From contig UQJP01000006.1 in the NCBI GenBank assembly GCA_900541415.1, positions 62,001 to 126,000 of the forward strand: a stretch of 64,000 nt of DNA, in the 5' to 3' direction. Below are positions 18,135-25,262 of this stretch, piece after piece. The DNA is from an uncultured Odoribacter sp. Lineage in GTDB: Bacteria > Bacteroidota > Bacteroidia > Bacteroidales > Marinifilaceae. The notes below the pieces were generated by a model. That model was not told the origin of the DNA. It made no database searches and saw only the letters and a list, made by a program, of their open reading frames with translations. The position numbers and the translations under genes were made by a program. Numbering within the stretch: the stretch's first letter is position 1; each line of letters opens with the position of its first letter.

Positions 18135-18404
18135 TTACCAACTAGCCTTTTTAACTCCAGGTATCAATCCTGCCGATGCCATTTCACGGAATTGGATACG
18201 GCTGATACCAAATTGTCTCATGTAACCTCTGGGCCGTCCCGTCAGTTTGCAACGATTGTGCAGACGGATCGGATTGGAGTTTTTAGGTAGGAGGCTCAGT
18301 CCAACGTAGTCACCTTCCTCTTTTAATTTAGCTCGCTTTGCGGCGTACTTTTCTACCAATTTTGCACGCTTTACCTCACGGGCTTTCATTGATTCTTTTG
18401 CCAT
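18135..18404 (-). CDS. rpsN: Small ribosomal subunit protein uS14 (Cys-minus form)
   Basis: 89 aa. The C-terminal signature HNRCKLTGRPRGYMRQFGIS is present, but only one cysteine exists, so the CxxC...CxxC zinc ribbon of the 61-aa S14 is missing. This is the longer, zinc-independent S14. Confidence 0.97.
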   Translation of the reverse strand: MAKESMKAREVKRAKLVEKYAAKRAKLKEEGDYVGLSLLPKNSNPIRLHNRCKLTGRPRGYMRQFGISRIQFREMASAGLIPGVKKASW

Positions 18405-18416
18405 TTCGCTTGGTTT

Positions 18417-18965
18417 TTAGTTCTTTTTAAATGGTAATCCAAATTCTCTTAACAGAGCAAAACCTTCTTCGTCGGTATTAGCCGAAGTCACAAATGTTAT
18501 ATTCATACCCATGATCTTGTGAACTGAATCCAGTACAATTTCAGGAAATATGATCTGCTCTTCAAGACCTAATGTATAATTTCCTTTCCCGTCCAATTTA
18601 CTGTTGATACCCTTGAAGTCGCGGATACGCGGCAGAGCAGAACCGATCAATCTTTCGAGAAATTCGTACATTCTTTCTTGACGTAAAGTTACTTTCACAC
18701 CAATCGGCATGCCTTTACGCAATTTAAAATTAGATACGTCTTTTGTTGATTTGCCAACTATAGCCTTCTGACCAGTTATGGCAGTAATCTCGTTTAATGA
18801 AAATTCAAGGATCTTTTTATCCTGAATAGATGAACCCACGCCCTGATTGATTACTATCTTCTCCAATCTGGGTGCCTGCATAACTGATTTGTATCCGAAT
18901 TCCTTCATTAAAGTCGGTACAATTTCTTCGTTATACTTTGTTTTAAGATTTGGTACGTATTTCAT
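18417..18965 (-). CDS. rplE: Large ribosomal subunit protein uL5
   Basis: 182 aa. L5 binds 5S rRNA and contacts the P-site tRNA: LEKIVINQGVGSSIQDKKIL, ITGQKAIVGKSTKDVSNFKL, and FVTSANTDEEGFALLREFGL at the end. A 253-base spacer precedes it. Confidence 0.97.
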   Translation of the reverse strand: MKYVPNLKTKYNEEIVPTLMKEFGYKSVMQAPRLEKIVINQGVGSSIQDKKILEFSLNEITAITGQKAIVGKSTKDVSNFKLRKGMPIGVKVTLRQERMYEFLERLIGSALPRIRDFKGINSKLDGKGNYTLGLEEQIIFPEIVLDSVHKIMGMNITFVTSANTDEEGFALLREFGLPFKKN

Positions 18966-19218
18966 TTAAATTTTTAAATTTTTTGATTCACGATAGAGCA
19001 TCACGCACGCGATTTCTCCCCGAAAATCTGATTTTTCAGGCGGCAAAGATATAATTTATTTTCAATTAATCGCTTATAATTGAAGTTTAATTTATTATCT
19101 ACCGCTTGATTGTCAAGTTTCCAGCTCGATCGGCACAATCGTAAATCTGAATTATTGGATTTCTGACTTACGGTTTTATGATTCCCAAGAACCATAAACC
19201 GTAAATCGTCCATCATAC
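18966..19218. repeat. 253-bp rplX-rplE spacer with two inverted heptamer elements
   Basis: No gene is supported here. One element joins GATTGTC (19108-19114) to CACAATC-GTAAATC (19134-19147). A second has GATTTCT-GACTTAC-GGTTTTAT-GATTCCC (19158-19186) facing ATAAACC-GTAAATC-GTCCATC (19194-19214); TACGGTTTTATG and CATAAACCGTA pair with one bulge. The unusual length suggests a structured mRNA region between rplX and rplE. Confidence 0.6.
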
Positions 19219-19542
19219 TTATTTCAGGATTTCACCTGACTTTTTAGCGTATCTTACCAACTTACCGTTCTCATCGGTCTTACGTCCGATACGGGTAGGT
19301 TTTCCAGTAGTAGGATCTACAACATTCAAATTAGAAATGTGGATAGGAGCCTCTTTTTTGATAATACCTCCCTGCGGATGAGTTGCATTCGGTTTAGTAT
19401 GTTTGCTGATCATATTGATACCTTCTACAATGGCTCTTTCTTTATCTGGAAATACTTCCAGCACTTTGCCTTGCTTTCCGTTATCAACCCCGGCATTTAC
19501 TTGTACTAAATCGCCTTTCTTGATATGAAATTTTCTATTCAT
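19219..19542 (-). CDS. rplX: Large ribosomal subunit protein uL24
   Basis: 107 aa. KOW motif at the N-terminus (HIKKGDLVQVNAGVDNGKQG) and GINMISKHTKPNATHPQGGI. L24 starts 50S assembly. Its gene is flanked on both sides by hairpin-forming heptamer spacers. Confidence 0.97.
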   Translation of the reverse strand: MNRKFHIKKGDLVQVNAGVDNGKQGKVLEVFPDKERAIVEGINMISKHTKPNATHPQGGIIKKEAPIHISNLNVVDPTTGKPTRIGRKTDENGKLVRYAKKSGEILK

Positions 19543-19551
19543 CGCTTTTCT

Positions 19552-19627
19552 GATTTTAGATTTAAGATTACAGATTTACGATTTCCACCTGACAGCTTCG
19601 GTCGTAAATCCTGAATCGTAAACCGTA
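19552..19627. repeat. Inverted heptamer array, rplN-rplX spacer
   Basis: Five contiguous 7-base units GATTTTA, GATTTAA, GATTACA, GATTTAC, GATTTCC (19552-19586) face GTAAATC, CTGAATC, GTAAACC (19604-19624), the same motif reversed. This is the clearest member of the family. Confidence 0.75.
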
Positions 19628-19629
19628 CA

Positions 19630-19995
19630 TTATAATACTTCGGGAGCCAACGAAACAATTTTCGTATAACCTTCACGAACCTCACGGGCTACAGGACCGA
19701 AAATACGGGTTCCTCTCATTTCGCCAGCATTATTCAACAATACACAGGCATTGTCGTCAAAACGAATGTAAGAGCCGTCCGGGCGTCTGTATTCTTTAGT
19801 CGTACGCACTACCACTGCTTTGCTAACGGTTCCTTTTTTCATTTCACCGCCGGGCAGGGCATTCTTTACAGCAACAACGATCTTATCGCCTACACGTGCG
19901 TATCTTTTCCCGGAACCTCCCAGGACACGGATACAAAGCACTTCTTTAGCGCCGCTGTTATCTGCTACTGTTAATCTACTTTCCTGTTGTATCAT
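19630..19995 (-). CDS. rplN: Large ribosomal subunit protein uL14
   Basis: 121 aa. MIQQESRLTVADNSGAKEVL and GTRIFGPVAREVREGYTKIV are classic L14 motifs. It starts 2 bases after the rpsQ stop. Confidence 0.97.
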   Translation of the reverse strand: MIQQESRLTVADNSGAKEVLCIRVLGGSGKRYARVGDKIVVAVKNALPGGEMKKGTVSKAVVVRTTKEYRRPDGSYIRFDDNACVLLNNAGEMRGTRIFGPVAREVREGYTKIVSLAPEVL

Positions 19996-19997
19996 GA

Positions 19998-20255
19998 TTA
20001 CTTAGCTCTTTCAATGATTTCAACTAATCTCCATCTCTTCATTTTGCTCAAAGGACGGGTTTCCATAATTCTCACAGTGTCACCGATATTACACTCATTC
20101 TTTTCATCATGAGCGGTGAACTTTTTGGTCTTCTTTACGAATTTTCCGTAAATCGGATGTTTTTCCTTAAAGTGTACAGCAACGGTGATAGTTTTATCCA
20201 TCTTATTGCTCAGTACAAGACCTATACGCTCTTTTCTAAGATTTCTTTCTTCCAT
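19998..20255 (-). CDS. rpsQ: Small ribosomal subunit protein uS17
   Basis: 85 aa, OB fold: RIGLVLSNKMDKTITVAVHF, GDTVRIMETRPLSKMKRWRL. A primary 16S rRNA binder. Four-base gap after rpmC. Confidence 0.97.
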   Translation of the reverse strand: MEERNLRKERIGLVLSNKMDKTITVAVHFKEKHPIYGKFVKKTKKFTAHDEKNECNIGDTVRIMETRPLSKMKRWRLVEIIERAK

Positions 20256-20259
20256 TGCT

Positions 20260-20469
20260 TTACTTCTTTTCAGTTAATTCTCTCTTACGTAACTCAGTCA
20301 TCATACGTGCGATTACCTTTCTTGCTGCCCGGATTTGCATCGGGTTTTCAAGCGGGGTAACTGTATGATTCATGGTCAGCTTATTCAGGGCAGCTTTTTC
20401 AGTCTCTACTCTTTCTTTAAGCTCTGCTGTGGTCAATTCTATAATTTCCGAATTTTTCATCTCTGACAA
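20260..20469 (-). CDS. rpmC: Large ribosomal subunit protein uL29
   Basis: 69 aa, two-helix protein at the exit tunnel: ELTTAELKERVETEKAALNK and NPMQIRAARKVIARMMTELR. Between rplP and rpsQ. Confidence 0.95.
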   Translation of the reverse strand: MSEMKNSEIIELTTAELKERVETEKAALNKLTMNHTVTPLENPMQIRAARKVIARMMTELRKRELTEKK

Positions 20470-20502
20470 TTAAATTTTGTTTAAAACTCAAGAGTTATAA
20501 GA

Positions 20503-20925
20503 CTATTCTTCCGAATAATCACGTCTAACCACAAACTTCGTCGTAATAGGTAATTTCTGAGCAGCAAGACGTAAAGCCTCTTTTGCCACTGCGTATGGAA
20601 CTCCCTCGGCTTCGAAAAGGATTCTTCCCGGAGTTACCGGAGCCACAAATCCCTCTGGAGATCCCTTACCTTTACCCATACGTACTTCCGCGGGCTTCTT
20701 GGTAATAGGTTTATCTGGAAATATACGTATCCATATTTGACCCTGACGTTGCATATATCTGGTTACTGCAACACGGGCTGCTTCGATCTGGCGTCCTTCG
20801 ATCCATTTCTCTTCTAACGCCTTAATGCCAAAAGATCCGAATGCCAGTTCATGTCCTCTCTGGGCATTTCCCTTCATTCTTCCCTTCTGCTGTCTTCTGA
20901 ATTTAGTCCTTTTAGGCTGTAACAT
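20503..20925 (-). CDS. rplP: Large ribosomal subunit protein uL16
   Basis: 140 aa. MLQPKRTKFRRQQKGRMKGN, FGSFGIKALEEKWIEGRQIE and the MGKGKGSPEGFVAPVTPGRI signature next to the peptidyl transferase centre. Confidence 0.97.
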   Translation of the reverse strand: MLQPKRTKFRRQQKGRMKGNAQRGHELAFGSFGIKALEEKWIEGRQIEAARVAVTRYMQRQGQIWIRIFPDKPITKKPAEVRMGKGKGSPEGFVAPVTPGRILFEAEGVPYAVAKEALRLAAQKLPITTKFVVRRDYSEE

Positions 20926-20951
20926 AGCTCTTTGTTTTAATTATTAAAAGA

Positions 20952-21686
20952 CTACTTTTTTCTTTTCTTAAAACCGCCTTTTTTACCTCCGGCATTACCG
21001 GCTGCATTCTGACGGGCGTTGTCTTTGGTCTGCAGCAGTGAATTCGGAACGAGTTCACGTTTTCCGTAAACTTCACCTTTACAGATCCATACTTTGATAC
21101 CCAGCAAACCATAAGTGGTTAATGCTTCTGCCTGTGCAAAATCAATATCTGCACGGAATGTATGCAATGGAATTCTTCCTTCTTTGAAGATTTCGGCACG
21201 TGCCATTTCTGCTCCGTTCAAACGGCCAGAGATCAACACTTTAATACCTTCTGCACCCATTCTCATAGTAGAAGCTACAGCCATCTTGATAGCGCGACGG
21301 TAAGCTACACGTCCTTCCAGCTGGCGAGCTATATTATTACCTACGATGACAGCATCCAATTCAGGACGTTTAATTTCGAAGATATTGATTTGAACTTCCT
21401 TATCGGTGATTTTCTTCAGCTCTTCTTTCAATTTATCCACTTCCTGTCCGCCTTTTCCGATGATAATACCCGGACGGGCGGTGTTAATGGTAATTGTGAT
21501 CAGCTTCAGAGTTCTCTCGATAACGATCTTTGCGATACCAGCCTTAGCAAGACGAGCGTTCAGGTATTTTCTGATTTTGTAATCTTCTACCAGTTTATCG
21601 CCATAATTCTTGCCACCGAACCAGTTAGAATCCCATCCACGGATGATTCCTAATCTATTGCTTATTGGATTAACTTTCTGTCCCAT
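20952..21686 (-). CDS. rpsC: Small ribosomal subunit protein uS3
   Basis: 244 aa. A KH domain (RPGIIIGKGGQEVDKLKEEL) and the C-terminal S3 domain (GIKVLISGRLNGAEMARAE). It ends with a basic Gly/Lys tail (GGKKGGFKKRKK). S3 lies at the mRNA entry channel. Confidence 0.97.
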   Translation of the reverse strand: MGQKVNPISNRLGIIRGWDSNWFGGKNYGDKLVEDYKIRKYLNARLAKAGIAKIVIERTLKLITITINTARPGIIIGKGGQEVDKLKEELKKITDKEVQINIFEIKRPELDAVIVGNNIARQLEGRVAYRRAIKMAVASTMRMGAEGIKVLISGRLNGAEMARAEIFKEGRIPLHTFRADIDFAQAEALTTYGLLGIKVWICKGEVYGKRELVPNSLLQTKDNARQNAAGNAGGKKGGFKKRKK

Positions 21687-21688
21687 GC

Positions 21689-22108
21689 TTACTCTTTTAC
21701 GATATTTTCAACGGCCGTTTTACTTCCCAACACGATGGTTACGTGGTTGGATCTCTTACGAATTCTGTGAGCTCTTCCCTGTGGAGCCGGTCTCAATCTT
21801 TTCAGAATACCTGCGCCGTCAACGAAAATTTCTTTAATAAACAAAGCAGCATCGTCTACACGCTGGCCTTCGTTCTTAACGCTCCAGTTTGCAATAGCAG
21901 AAAGCAACAGTTTTTCAACTTTACGAGCAGCTTCCTTAGGACAAAATTTCAGTGTATCCAATGCCTTCTGTACGTCCATTCCACGTACAAGGTCTGCCAC
22001 CAATCTCATTTTCTGAGGTGATGAAGGACAACCATGCAGCACAGCAAAAGCCTTTTCTTTTCTGGCTTCTTTCATCTGATTTGCTCTTATTCTTTTTCTT
22101 GCACCCAT
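21689..22108 (-). CDS. rplV: Large ribosomal subunit protein uL22
   Basis: 139 aa from MGARKRIRANQMKEARKEKA. The first in-frame candidate (22117) is a TTG, so the ATG at 22108 is taken. The conserved hairpin near the exit tunnel is in RRLRPAPQGRAHRIRKRSNH-like sequence at the C-terminus (LKRLRPAPQGRAHRIRKR). It overlaps nothing and is 2 bases from rpsC. Confidence 0.95.
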   Translation of the reverse strand: MGARKRIRANQMKEARKEKAFAVLHGCPSSPQKMRLVADLVRGMDVQKALDTLKFCPKEAARKVEKLLLSAIANWSVKNEGQRVDDAALFIKEIFVDGAGILKRLRPAPQGRAHRIRKRSNHVTIVLGSKTAVENIVKE

Positions 22109-22145
22109 TTTATACAATCTTCATTTGTTCAACATCATCACGCTA

Positions 22146-22415
22146 TTATTTCTTCTTCTTGTCAGCGTGACCTCTAAATGTACGCGTCGGAGCAAATTCA
22201 CCTAATTTATGACCAACCATATTTTCGGTTACATATACCGGGATGAATTTATTACCGTTGTGTACAGCGATAGTATGCCCTACGAAGTCAGGAGAAATCA
22301 TGGAGAAACGAGCCCAGGTTTTCACAACCGATTTCTTATTGGACTCATTCATTACCAATACTTTTTTCTCTAACTTGTAATCAATAAAAGGGCCTTTTTT
22401 TAACGAACGACTCAT
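22146..22415 (-). CDS. rpsS: Small ribosomal subunit protein uS19
   Basis: 89 aa. MSRSLKKGPFIDYKLEKKVL and GHKLGEFAPTRTFRGHADKK are diagnostic S19 segments of the 30S head. Confidence 0.97.
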   Translation of the reverse strand: MSRSLKKGPFIDYKLEKKVLVMNESNKKSVVKTWARFSMISPDFVGHTIAVHNGNKFIPVYVTENMVGHKLGEFAPTRTFRGHADKKKK

Positions 22416-22434
22416 AACATCAAGTTTTAATCAG

Positions 22435-23259
22435 TTACTTTTTCCTTCTTTCAACAATGTACTTCGTAGAAGCTTTCTTCGGAGCTCTGGTCTTGTAACC
22501 CTTAGCTAACAAGCCCTTACGAGATCTCGGATGACCTCCTGAAGCACGACCTTCACCACCACCCATCGGGTGATCTACCGGGTTCATTACGACGCCTCTC
22601 ACTCTCGGACGACGACCTAACCAACGTGAACGACCTGCTTTTCCTGAACGTTCCAATGCATGGTCGGGATTAGATACGGTTCCTACTGTTGCTTTACAGG
22701 TTACCAATACCATACGGATCTCACCTGAAGGCAATTTGATAGAAGCATACTTTCCTTCTCTCGCTACCAACTGAGCATAAGAACCAGCACTACGAGCCAT
22801 CACAGCTCCCTGTCCCGGTCTCAATTCGATGTTATGTATGATTGTACCTAATGGGATTTCAGACAGGAACAATGCGTTACCTACTTCCGGTGCAACACCT
22901 TTTCCGCTCTCTACTTTCTGACCAGCAGCCAGTCCGACAGGAGCTACGATATAACGCTTTTCACCATCTGCATACACTAACAGAGCAATGTGAGCAGTTC
23001 TGTTCGGGTCGTATTCAATAGTCGCTACTGTTGCAGGAATATTGTCTTTCTCCCGTTTGAAATCTATTACTCTGTATTTGTGTTTATGACCACCACCTAT
23101 ATATCTCATTGTCATTTTACCGGAGTTATTACGTCCACCGGTTTTGCTGTTCGGTCTCAACAATGATTTCTCAGGTCTATCTGTAGTCAGCTGATCAAAG
23201 GTATTCACGATTTTGTGTCTCTGACCAGGCGTTACAGGATTTAATTTTCTTACAGCCAT
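22435..23259 (-). CDS. rplB: Large ribosomal subunit protein uL2
   Basis: 274 aa. MAVRKLNPVTPGQRHKIVNT, GGGHKHKYRVIDFKREKDNI, and the VMNPVDHPMGGGEGRASGGH motif with the histidine near the peptidyl transferase centre. Confidence 0.98.
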   Translation of the reverse strand: MAVRKLNPVTPGQRHKIVNTFDQLTTDRPEKSLLRPNSKTGGRNNSGKMTMRYIGGGHKHKYRVIDFKREKDNIPATVATIEYDPNRTAHIALLVYADGEKRYIVAPVGLAAGQKVESGKGVAPEVGNALFLSEIPLGTIIHNIELRPGQGAVMARSAGSYAQLVAREGKYASIKLPSGEIRMVLVTCKATVGTVSNPDHALERSGKAGRSRWLGRRPRVRGVVMNPVDHPMGGGEGRASGGHPRSRKGLLAKGYKTRAPKKASTKYIVERRKK

Positions 23260-23264
23260 CTTAT

Positions 23265-23555
23265 TTAAATATTGCTAAAAAAATCAATACTATCACCTTC
23301 TGCTAAAGTTACAATTGCTTTCTTGAATGAAGGAGTTCTTCCAGATACAACACCAGCTTTCGTATAACGGGATTTTGCTGTTCCCTGATAACGCTGGGTG
23401 TTTACTTCCAAAACGCTCACTCCATACATCGCCTCAACTGCTTTCTTTATCTCTATTTTATTCGCTTCTTTCGCTACAACAAAAGCCACTTGGTGCTGTT
23501 TGTCAGTAAGCATTGTCATCTTTTCCGTTAAAACGGGCTTTACTATTATTTCCAT
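23265..23555 (-). CDS. rplW: Large ribosomal subunit protein uL23
   Basis: 96 aa: IIVKPVLTEKMTMLTDKQHQ at the start, MYGVSVLEVNTQRYQGTAKS later. Exit-tunnel protein that docks SRP and trigger factor. Confidence 0.96.
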   Translation of the reverse strand: MEIIVKPVLTEKMTMLTDKQHQVAFVVAKEANKIEIKKAVEAMYGVSVLEVNTQRYQGTAKSRYTKAGVVSGRTPSFKKAIVTLAEGDSIDFFSNI

Positions 23556-23566
23556 CTCTTCTTTAA

Positions 23567-24202
23567 TTAGTTAAGATTGAACATTTCGTTAAGGCCCTTC
23601 ACAGAACTTTCAACTAAAACGAGATTTCTTGCTCTCATCACGTTGTAAGTTGCAATGTCGCTTACTCTCATTACATCTACATTCTGTAAGTTGCGAGCCG
23701 ACAACAACACGTTTTCGTTGATCTCATTGCCCAACACCACCAACAACTTACCGTTGTTTACTTTCAGGTTGTTGATTAAAGCAACCATTTCTTTGGTTTT
23801 CGGTGCTTCGAATGAGAAGTCTTCTACAACAGTCACAGCATTTGCACTTGCTTTTACAGACAAAGCTGACTTACGAGCCAATCTTTTCAATTTCTTGTTC
23901 AGCTTGAAGCTATAATCTCTTGGTACCGGACCAAAAATACGGCCTCCTCCTCTGAACTCTGGGTTCTTGATACTACCTGCACGAGCGCCACCAGTACCTT
24001 TTTGTTTTTTCAACTTACGGGTACTACCAGAAATTTCGTTTCTCTGTTTTGACTTATGAGTTCCCTGGCGATTGTTAGCCAGATACTGTTTTACGTCAAG
24101 ATAGATAGCGTGTTCGTTAGGCTGAATTCCAAAGATAGCGTCATTTAACTCTACCTTTCTGCCGGTTTCCTGACCGGCAATGTTTAATACACTTAACTCC
24201 AT
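23567..24202 (-). CDS. rplD: Large ribosomal subunit protein uL4
   Basis: 211 aa. The tunnel loop is visible (SGSTRKLKKQKGTGGARAGS, IFGPVPRDYSFKLNKKLKRL). Its ATG overlaps the rplC stop (TAATG), indicating translational coupling. Confidence 0.97.
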   Translation of the reverse strand: MELSVLNIAGQETGRKVELNDAIFGIQPNEHAIYLDVKQYLANNRQGTHKSKQRNEISGSTRKLKKQKGTGGARAGSIKNPEFRGGGRIFGPVPRDYSFKLNKKLKRLARKSALSVKASANAVTVVEDFSFEAPKTKEMVALINNLKVNNGKLLVVLGNEINENVLLSARNLQNVDVMRVSDIATYNVMRARNLVLVESSVKGLNEMFNLN

Positions 24203-24825
24203 TACTTCTGAATAATTACGTATGAACCTCTGGATCCAGGAACAGAACCTTTCACCAACAACAAATTATTTTCAGGAATTACCTTCAAAACTTCCAAGTT
24301 CTCTACAGTAACTCTGTCTCCACCCATACGGCCGCCCATGCGCATACCTTTGAAAACACGTGCCGGAGTTGAACATGCTCCGATAGATCCCGGTTTTCTC
24401 TGACGGTTGTGCTGACCGTGTGTGCTTTGTCCTACACCGCCGAATCCGTGACGTTTCACAACGCCCTGGAATCCTTTACCTTTGCTGGTTCCAACGACAT
24501 CAACAAAAGCTGCGCCCTCTAAAAGGGTTACATCCAATACGTCACCTAACTTGTGTTCTTCGGCAAATCCTGTAAACTCTACGAGTTTTCTTTTCGGAGT
24601 TGTGCCTGCTTTCTTAAAATGTCCACTTAGCTGCTTCGTTGTGTGTTTTTCTTTTTTCTCATCAAACCCCAACTGAAGCGCTGTGTAACCATCTTTCTCC
24701 ACGGTTTTCACCTGGGTTACAACACATGGACCGCATTCAATAACAGTGCATGGGATACTTTTCCCCTCAACACTGAAAACGGAAGTCATTCCGACTTTTT
24801 TTCCAATTAAACCTGGTAATTTCAT
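24202..24825 (-). CDS. rplC: Large ribosomal subunit protein uL3
   Basis: 207 aa. MKLPGLIGKKVGMTSVFSVE start, and GKGFQGVVKRHGFGGVGQST with GSIGACSTPARVFKGMRMGG in the loop near the peptidyl transferase centre. Stop overlaps the rplD start by one base. Confidence 0.97.
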   Translation of the reverse strand: MKLPGLIGKKVGMTSVFSVEGKSIPCTVIECGPCVVTQVKTVEKDGYTALQLGFDEKKEKHTTKQLSGHFKKAGTTPKRKLVEFTGFAEEHKLGDVLDVTLLEGAAFVDVVGTSKGKGFQGVVKRHGFGGVGQSTHGQHNRQRKPGSIGACSTPARVFKGMRMGGRMGGDRVTVENLEVLKVIPENNLLLVKGSVPGSRGSYVIIQK

Positions 24826-24877
24826 TTCTTTTTTTAATAGGTTAATTCTCTAATAACGACATAGGGTTTCGCCGTTA

Positions 24878-25183
24878 TCACACTTTAATCTCTACTTCAA
24901 CACCACTCGGTAATTCAAGTTTCATCAGCGCATCGATAGTTCCAGCGGTTGAGCTGTAAATATCAATCAATCTTTTGAACGTGCATACCAAAAATTGTTC
25001 ACGGCTCTTCTTGTTTACGAAAGTTGAGCGGTTTACAGTAAAAATTCCTTTGTGAGTAGGAAGTGGAATAGGACCGCTTACCACTGCACCTGTAGCCTTT
25101 ACTGTCTTAACAATCTTCTCTGCAGACTTGTCTACTAAGTTGTGATCGTAAGATTTTAACTTAATTCTGATTTTTTGGCTCAT
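24878..25183 (-). CDS. rpsJ: Small ribosomal subunit protein uS10
   Basis: 101 aa. MSQKIRIKLKSYDHNLVDKS and GPIPLPTHKGIFTVNRSTFV are diagnostic. First gene of the S10 block; a 77-base hairpin-bearing spacer separates it from fusA. No tuf gene lies between them, unlike E. coli. Confidence 0.97.
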   Translation of the reverse strand: MSQKIRIKLKSYDHNLVDKSAEKIVKTVKATGAVVSGPIPLPTHKGIFTVNRSTFVNKKSREQFLVCTFKRLIDIYSSTAGTIDALMKLELPSGVEVEIKV

Positions 25184-25200
25184 GTTATTTATTAATTTAT

Positions 25201-25262
25201 GATTGATGATTTGCAGCTTCGGGGTTTAAATCCCGAAAACCACAAATCCAAAATCCAAAATT
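25201..25262. repeat. Inverted heptamer element, fusA-rpsJ spacer
   Basis: GATTGAT-GATTTGC (25201-25214) faces ACAAATC-CAAAATC-CAAAATT (25242-25262). In the centre TTCGGG and CCCGAA pair around GTTTAAAT, and GATTTG pairs with CAAATC further out. The element runs into the fusA stop codon. Confidence 0.65.
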
